Source: Actinomycetota bacterium (GTDB lineage: Bacteria > Actinomycetota > Acidimicrobiia > Acidimicrobiales > JAFATL01). Taken from it: a DNA stretch of 5,374 bases. Every line of letters begins with the position of its first letter. Position 1 is the stretch's first letter. Shown here one piece after another: positions 1 to 5,374 of the stretch. The notes under the pieces were generated by a model that was not told the origin of the DNA, searched no databases, and worked only from the letters and a program-made list of their open reading frames with translations. The position numbers and the translations under genes were made by a program. Where the stretch lies: contig JAFATL010000413.1 of the NCBI GenBank assembly GCA_019243975.1, forward strand, positions 1-5,374, given 5' to 3'.

Positions 1-401
1 AGGGCCTGCACGTCGGCGTCGCCGGCCAGGTTGCGCTTGCGCACGATGTCCTGCACGCGGGCGATGGTCTCGTTGTCGTAACCCGCCGTGCCGAGGATGC
101 GGCCCACGACGTCAGCGTGCATGTTGTGCAGGCCCGTGCGCCAGCGCAGATAGCCGCCGCGCCCGTCGGGGTAGTCGGACCGCGGCGTCGTCCAGCGGCG
201 GATGTGATGGGCGCGGGCGGCGAGGAGCAGCGCCTCGTCGGCATCGGGCCGCAGCTTGTGCACCCACTCGGTCATGAGCTCGGCGTGGGCCAGCTCCTTC
301 GGGCGTTCGACGCCGCGCACCACGATGCGGTTGGGGTCGTCGGCGTTGGCCGCGTCGATGGCGGCGATGGCGCGCTCGAAACGCTCGTCATCCAGGCCCA
401 T
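1..401 (-). CDS. DUF4202 family protein (partial, C-terminus beyond window)
   Basis: The minus strand from an ATG at 401-399 stays open to the window edge, giving 133 residues. The sequence matches my memory of the DUF4202 family: an N-terminal FERAIAAIDAANADDPN segment, ERPKELAHAELMTEWV at about residues 32-46, LAARAHHIRRWTTPRSDYP at 60-78, YLRWRTGLHNMHAD at 84-97 and GYDNETIARVQDIVRK at 107-122. Family members are about 190-200 residues, so roughly the last third is missing. The biochemical function is not established. The spaced histidines (H39, H65/H66, H95) in helical context resemble a divergent HD-type metal phosphohydrolase fold; that is inference. No signal peptide or membrane segment is seen, so it is probably cytoplasmic. 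The start is supported by a purine-rich GGAAAG (complement of 411-416) nine bases upstream and by family-like sequence beginning almost at once. It is divergent from lon. Family call is fairly confident; function is not. Confidence 0.85.
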   Translation of the reverse strand, partial: MGLDDERFERAIAAIDAANADDPNRIVVRGVERPKELAHAELMTEWVHKLRPDADEALLLAARAHHIRRWTTPRSDYPDGRGGYLRWRTGLHNMHADVVGRILGTAGYDNETIARVQDIVRKRNLAGDADVQA

Positions 402-443
402 GACCAGGAGCTTTCCACTGTTGCATCCGTCACAACCGGACCG

Positions 444-469
444 GGAAGGCGCTCGGCCGGATCGTTGTT
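444..469 (+). promoter_or_regulatory. Candidate sigma-R/sigma-H-type promoter for lon
   Basis: GGAAG at 444-448 is followed after exactly 18 bases by GTT at 467-469. The actinobacterial thiol-oxidative-stress sigma factors (SigR in Streptomyces, SigH in mycobacteria) recognise roughly GGAAT, 18-19 bases, then GTT, so this matches except for the fifth base of the first box. A transcript would start near 475-478 and have a leader of about 22-25 bases carrying the ribosome binding site. lon belongs to the SigR regulon in Streptomyces coelicolor as I recall it, which fits. The motif is short and one position is off, so chance is possible. Confidence 0.35.
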
Positions 470-486
470 GAGGAAAAGACCTTTCG

Positions 487-493
487 AGAAGGA
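487..493 (+). promoter_or_regulatory. Ribosome binding site that decides the lon start
   Basis: AGAAGGA at 487-493 is a good Shine-Dalgarno match. Two in-frame ATG codons follow, at 494 and 500. The first lies directly against the motif with essentially no spacing, while the second sits seven bases after the AGAAGG core, the normal distance. This favours 500 as the true start and gives a 779-residue Lon. Confidence 0.7.
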
Positions 494-499
494 ATGCCA

Positions 500-2839
<2,340 letters not shown>

Positions 2840-4126
2840 TCAGCCGCCCTCGGCCAGGCGCTTCTCGATCAACTCGGGCATCGACCACGACGGGTTGATG
2901 CGCGCCACCAGGCCGGTCTGCACCATCAAGACGCGGCCGACCATGATCAGCTCGTCGGGGAGCTTGACCAACGGGTCCTCGCGAGCGGCGGCGATCAGCT
3001 TCGACCAGTTCGCTTCGCGGGCTTCCTCGGTCTGCTCGAAGTCGAACAGGCTCGCCCACGCGACCAGCGACGACGTGTCACCCGAGCGCGTGCGGAAGCC
3101 CAGGGCGTCGAGGGCGGCGGCCGAGCGGGGGATGTCCATCTCCATCCCCGACGCGTAGAGCTCGCGCAAGCCGTGCCTGGTCGCGTCGCTCAACGTCACG
3201 CAGGCGCCGAAGTCGACGATGCCCAGGCGCACCCGCGCACCGTTGCCGCCCTGGAGCAGGAAGTTGCCGGGATGCGGGTCGACGTGCACGAACCCGTCGA
3301 CGAGGATCTGCTTGAGATACGAGTCGACGAGGATCCGCAGCGCCTCCTCTGCGGTCTCGCGGTCGGCCTCCCGCAGCGACCGGCCCAGGTTCTCGCCGTC
3401 GACCCAGTCCATGACGAGCACACGCCCGTGCGACAAGTCGTGGTGCACCGCGGGAGCGACGACGGTCGGCTCGTCGGCGAAGTTCGCCTTGAAGCGGGCG
3501 ATGTTGTCGGCCTCGCGCACGTAGTCGAGCTCCTCGAGGATCGTGCGCTCGAGCTGGCGCGAGATCGTCGGCAGGTCGACGCCTCGAACAAAGCGCGCCA
3601 CCAGGCCGAGGATGCGGCGCGTGTCGGTGGCCTCGCGCGGCACGATCTCGGCGACGGTGGGGTACTGCACTTTCACCGCCACCACGCGGCCGTCGTGGCG
3701 TGAAGCCCGGTGCACCTGGGCCAGCGAGGCGGCCGACGCCGAGTCGCTGTCGAACGTGGCGAAGAGCTTGTCGGCCGGGCCCACGTCTTCGTTGATCACC
3801 GCGTGGATGACCGACGCGGGCGCCGGCGGCACCCGGTCCTGCAGTTTGGACAGCTCCCGTACGTATGCGTCAGGCAGGAGGTCGGGGCGGGCGGAGGCGA
3901 ACTGGCCGAACTTGAGGAAGCCGGCGCGCAGATGGACGGCGGTGCGGTACAGCTCGGCCGCGCCCTGCTCGTGCAGGCGCTCGAGGCGGCGCTGGCGCGT
4001 TTCACCGGTCGGCGCGCCGGGCAGCTTGAGAGTGGCGTAGCGAGCGCCGATGCGGGCTGCCGTGCCCCAGATCTGCGCCCGCCTGAACCCCGGCGAGCCG
4101 GGGAGTTGCCACGTCTCGTCGGCCAT
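2840..4126 (-). CDS. ABC1/AarF/UbiB-family atypical protein kinase-like protein
   Basis: This complete 428-residue member of the ABC1 (ADCK/UbiB/AarF) family carries the hallmarks in order: KFGQ (72-75, the family KxGQ motif) followed by SARPDLLP; an alanine-rich nucleotide loop SAASLAQVH (131-139) in place of a kinase glycine loop; VAVKVQYP with the ATP-contacting K152; EELDY (198-202) with the ExD pair E199/D201; the catalytic-loop analogue HVDPHPGN (281-288, D283 and N288); and the metal-binding IVDFG (D305). Characterised relatives (bacterial UbiB, yeast Coq8, human COQ8A) bind ATP and support quinone or lipid metabolism, usually acting as ATPases rather than protein kinases. UbiB has C-terminal transmembrane helices; here no hydrophobic span is seen, and the protein ends in a polar helix, so it is probably soluble or peripheral. 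The true substrate is unknown. Start ATG at 4126-4124 has no Shine-Dalgarno, but TAACGT lies six bases upstream, suggesting leaderless expression. Its stop touches the lon stop. Confidence 0.93.
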   Translation of the reverse strand: MADETWQLPGSPGFRRAQIWGTAARIGARYATLKLPGAPTGETRQRRLERLHEQGAAELYRTAVHLRAGFLKFGQFASARPDLLPDAYVRELSKLQDRVPPAPASVIHAVINEDVGPADKLFATFDSDSASAASLAQVHRASRHDGRVVAVKVQYPTVAEIVPREATDTRRILGLVARFVRGVDLPTISRQLERTILEELDYVREADNIARFKANFADEPTVVAPAVHHDLSHGRVLVMDWVDGENLGRSLREADRETAEEALRILVDSYLKQILVDGFVHVDPHPGNFLLQGGNGARVRLGIVDFGACVTLSDATRHGLRELYASGMEMDIPRSAAALDALGFRTRSGDTSSLVAWASLFDFEQTEEAREANWSKLIAAAREDPLVKLPDELIMVGRVLMVQTGLVARINPSWSMPELIEKRLAEGG

Positions 4127-4132
4127 AGGTGA

Positions 4133-4138
4133 ACGTTA
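4133..4138 (-). promoter_or_regulatory. Candidate -10 box of the ABC1 kinase gene (leaderless type)
   Basis: Read on the minus strand, TAACGT fits the actinobacterial TAnnnT -10 pattern and ends six bases before the kinase ATG, the distance expected when transcription begins at the start codon itself. The lack of a Shine-Dalgarno upstream of this ATG agrees with a leaderless mRNA. No convincing -35 hexamer is visible 16-18 bases further upstream. Confidence 0.4.
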
Positions 4139-4142
4139 GGAT
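4137..4142 (+). promoter_or_regulatory. Candidate -10 box or Shine-Dalgarno region of the cfa-like gene
   Basis: TAGGAT fits the TAnnnT -10 pattern and ends eight bases before the ATG at 4151, so transcription would start at or within a couple of bases of the start codon. The same bases include AGGA, which at nine bases from the ATG could instead be a ribosome binding site on a longer transcript starting inside the kinase gene. The two readings exclude each other, and the sequence cannot settle them. No good -35 element is seen at standard spacing. Confidence 0.3.
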
Positions 4143-4150
4143 TTCTTGAG

Positions 4151-5374
4151 ATGCCGGAGCCCGTCGCACGGACGCTGGGGCCGCTGGTGCGAGCCTTGCT
4201 GGGAGCCGATCCGCCCGTCGCCATTCGCTTCTGGGACGGGAGCTCGATCGGCCCCGACGTCGACCTCACCGACGGCCCGCACGCGGCCGTCCTGGTGCAG
4301 TCGCCCGACGCCATCCGCCGCCTGCTGTTCGCGCCCAATGAGCTCGGCCTGGCCCGGGCCTATGTCAACGGAGAGCTCGACATCGAAGGCGACGTGTACA
4401 CGGCGCTGTCGATGCGCGAGGCCGTGGCCGACCCCGAGGACCGCGTGAACTTCGGTCTGTCCTGGCTCGATCGCATCAACGCGCTGGGCGCGGCGCGAAA
4501 GGTGGGCGCTCTCGGCCGTCCCCTGCCCGCGCCCGAGGAGGAGGCCCGCCTCGGCGGCCGCCTGCACTCGAAGGCGCGTGACGCCGCCGCCATCTCCCAT
4601 CACTACGACGTCGGCAACGACTTCTACCGGCTGGTGCTGGGCCCCACGTACACGTACTCGTGCGCGTACTTCGCGTCGCCCGACGGCAACCTCGACGACG
4701 CGCAGCGGGCCAAGTACGACCTGATCTGCCGCAAGCTCGGCCTGCGCGAGGGCATGCGACTCCTCGACGTCGGCTGTGGCTGGGGCGGCATGGTCCTGCA
4801 TGCGGCCGAGCACTACGGCGTGAATGCGGTCGGCATCACGCTGTCGAATCAGCAGCACGCGCTGGCGACGCAGCGGATCGCCGATGCGGGCCTCGCCGAC
4901 CGCATCGAGATCCGGGTGCAGGACTACCGCGACCTGTCCGACGGTCCGTTCGACGCCATCTCCAGCATCGGCATGTTCGAGCACGTCGGCATGGACCGGC
5001 TCACCGAGTACTTCACCAAGCTGTTCTCGCTGCTCCAGCCCGAAGGTCGCTTGCTCAACCACGGCATCTCCCGGCCGGCGGGCCCGTCGGCGATCGACAC
5101 CAACTCGTTCATCGCCCGCTACGTGTTCCCCGACGGCGGCCTGCACGAGGTCGGCACCGTGGTGTCGGCCATGCAGGGCCAGGGCTTCGAGGTGCGCGAC
5201 GTCGAGTCGTTGCGCGAGCACTACGCCCTCACGCTGCGGGCATGGGTGCGAAACCTGGAGGCCAACTGGGACGAGGCCCAGGCCCTCGCGGGGCCGCGCC
5301 GGGCGCGCATCTGGCGGCTGTACATGGCCGCCTCGGCCCTCAACTTCGAGGCCGGCCGCACGGCCATCCATCAG
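4151..5374 (+). CDS. Cyclopropane-fatty-acyl-phospholipid synthase family methyltransferase (3' end beyond window)
   Basis: An uninterrupted frame of 408 codons runs from ATG 4151 to the window edge; probably only a few dozen C-terminal residues are missing. The enzyme family uses S-adenosylmethionine to add a methylene bridge, or a methyl/methylene group, to cis-unsaturated acyl chains of membrane phospholipids. The N-terminal accessory domain (about 20-90) contains IRFWDGSSIGP and LGLARAYVNGELDIEGD. The catalytic domain shows HYDVGNDFY (151-159), YSCAYF with C171, SAM-binding motif LLDVGCGWGG (204-213), GMFEHVG with E277, LNHGIS with H304, and HYALTLRAW with Y358; these match the E. coli Cfa bicarbonate and active-site residues C139, E239, H266 and Y317. 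The equivalent of E. coli Cys354 appears to be S395. It could also be a UfaA1/BfaB-type enzyme making 10-methyl branched fatty acids, which shares this fold. It is divergent from the ABC1 kinase gene, 24 bases away. Confidence 0.93.
   Translation, partial: MPEPVARTLGPLVRALLGADPPVAIRFWDGSSIGPDVDLTDGPHAAVLVQSPDAIRRLLFAPNELGLARAYVNGELDIEGDVYTALSMREAVADPEDRVNFGLSWLDRINALGAARKVGALGRPLPAPEEEARLGGRLHSKARDAAAISHHYDVGNDFYRLVLGPTYTYSCAYFASPDGNLDDAQRAKYDLICRKLGLREGMRLLDVGCGWGGMVLHAAEHYGVNAVGITLSNQQHALATQRIADAGLADRIEIRVQDYRDLSDGPFDAISSIGMFEHVGMDRLTEYFTKLFSLLQPEGRLLNHGISRPAGPSAIDTNSFIARYVFPDGGLHEVGTVVSAMQGQGFEVRDVESLREHYALTLRAWVRNLEANWDEAQALAGPRRARIWRLYMAASALNFEAGRTAIHQ

Larger units (their letters stand above)
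402..499. promoter_or_regulatory. Divergent intergenic region between DUF4202 gene and lon
   Basis: These 98 bases separate the two divergent start codons and must hold both 5' control regions unless the promoters lie inside the genes. There is not one TA dinucleotide in the stretch, so no TAnnnT-type -10 element for the housekeeping sigma factor can be drawn on either strand. Visible elements are a candidate sigma-R-like motif for lon (444-469), the lon ribosome binding site (487-493), a GGAAAG for the minus-strand gene (411-416), and a small GTTG/CAAC inverted repeat (420-423 and 432-435). No long hairpin, riboswitch or small ORF is evident. Confidence 0.6.
4127..4150. promoter_or_regulatory. 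24-base divergent spacer between ABC1 kinase gene and cfa-like gene
   Basis: Only 24 bases separate the two divergent ATG codons, too few for two full promoters with leaders, so promoter sequence must extend into both coding regions. The spacer is noticeably more AT-rich than its surroundings. It contains the palindrome AACGTT (4132-4137), two overlapping -10-like boxes, and AGGA at 4138-4141, which could also act as a Shine-Dalgarno nine bases before the plus-strand ATG. Confidence 0.6.

Noticed and set aside
420..435. GTTG/CAAC inverted repeat upstream of the DUF4202 gene as an operator or terminator
   Set aside because: Arms of only four bases with an eight-base gap are expected by chance; nothing else supports regulation here.
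4106..4111. TTGCCA as a -35 box for the CFA-family gene
   Set aside because: It lies 25 bases from the TAGGAT box, well outside the 16-19 base spacing, and no other -10 candidate falls at the right distance.
3173..4132. Open frames on the plus strand opposite the ABC1 kinase gene
   Set aside because: They mirror the kinase reading frame, show no domain, and have no convincing ribosome binding sites.
4145..4150. CTTGAG resembling half of an HspR (HAIR) heat-shock operator
   Set aside because: HAIR needs the inverted second half (ACTCAAG) about seven bases away; it is absent, and the gene is not a heat-shock gene.
4136..5371. A 411-codon open frame antisense to the CFA-family gene
   Set aside because: Same compositional signature, no known motif, and it covers a gene with all its active-site motifs in frame on the other strand.

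Overview
The window is very GC-rich, with codons mostly ending in G or C, and densely coded, as in a chromosomal segment of a high-GC actinobacterium. The Lon and cyclopropane-synthase sequences resemble actinobacterial versions, and an Acidimicrobiia-like or related lineage is possible. That placement is inference from protein style; the window holds no rRNA or other phylogenetic marker.

Four protein-coding genes fill almost everything. From the left: (1) the N-terminal two thirds of a DUF4202-family gene on the minus strand, cut by the window edge; (2) a 98-base divergent gap holding the lon ribosome binding site and a candidate stress-type promoter; (3) a complete lon gene (ATP-dependent protease La) on the plus strand; (4) a complete AarF/UbiB-type ABC1 atypical kinase gene on the minus strand, whose stop codon touches the lon stop codon with no base between them; (5) a 24-base divergent gap; (6) a cyclopropane-fatty-acid-synthase-family methyltransferase gene on the plus strand that runs off the right edge while still open.

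The order is divergent, convergent, divergent, so no two genes share an obvious operon. The ABC1 kinase and the lipid methyltransferase share a very short start-to-start spacer, which makes coupled or mutually exclusive transcription likely. Lon is a stand-alone quality-control protease. The lipid methyltransferase modifies membrane acyl chains, and ABC1 kinases are generally tied to lipid or quinone metabolism, so a membrane-lipid link between those two is plausible but unproven.

I saw no mobile element, CRISPR array, tRNA, rRNA or toxin-antitoxin pair, and nothing that looks like a new multi-gene system. The most interesting points are at the junctions: a perfect 8-bp inverted repeat centred on the abutting lon/kinase stop codons, two overlapping -10-like boxes in the 24-base divergent spacer, and a sigma-R-like motif upstream of lon. 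The HD-domain-like histidine pattern in the DUF4202 protein also merits a check.
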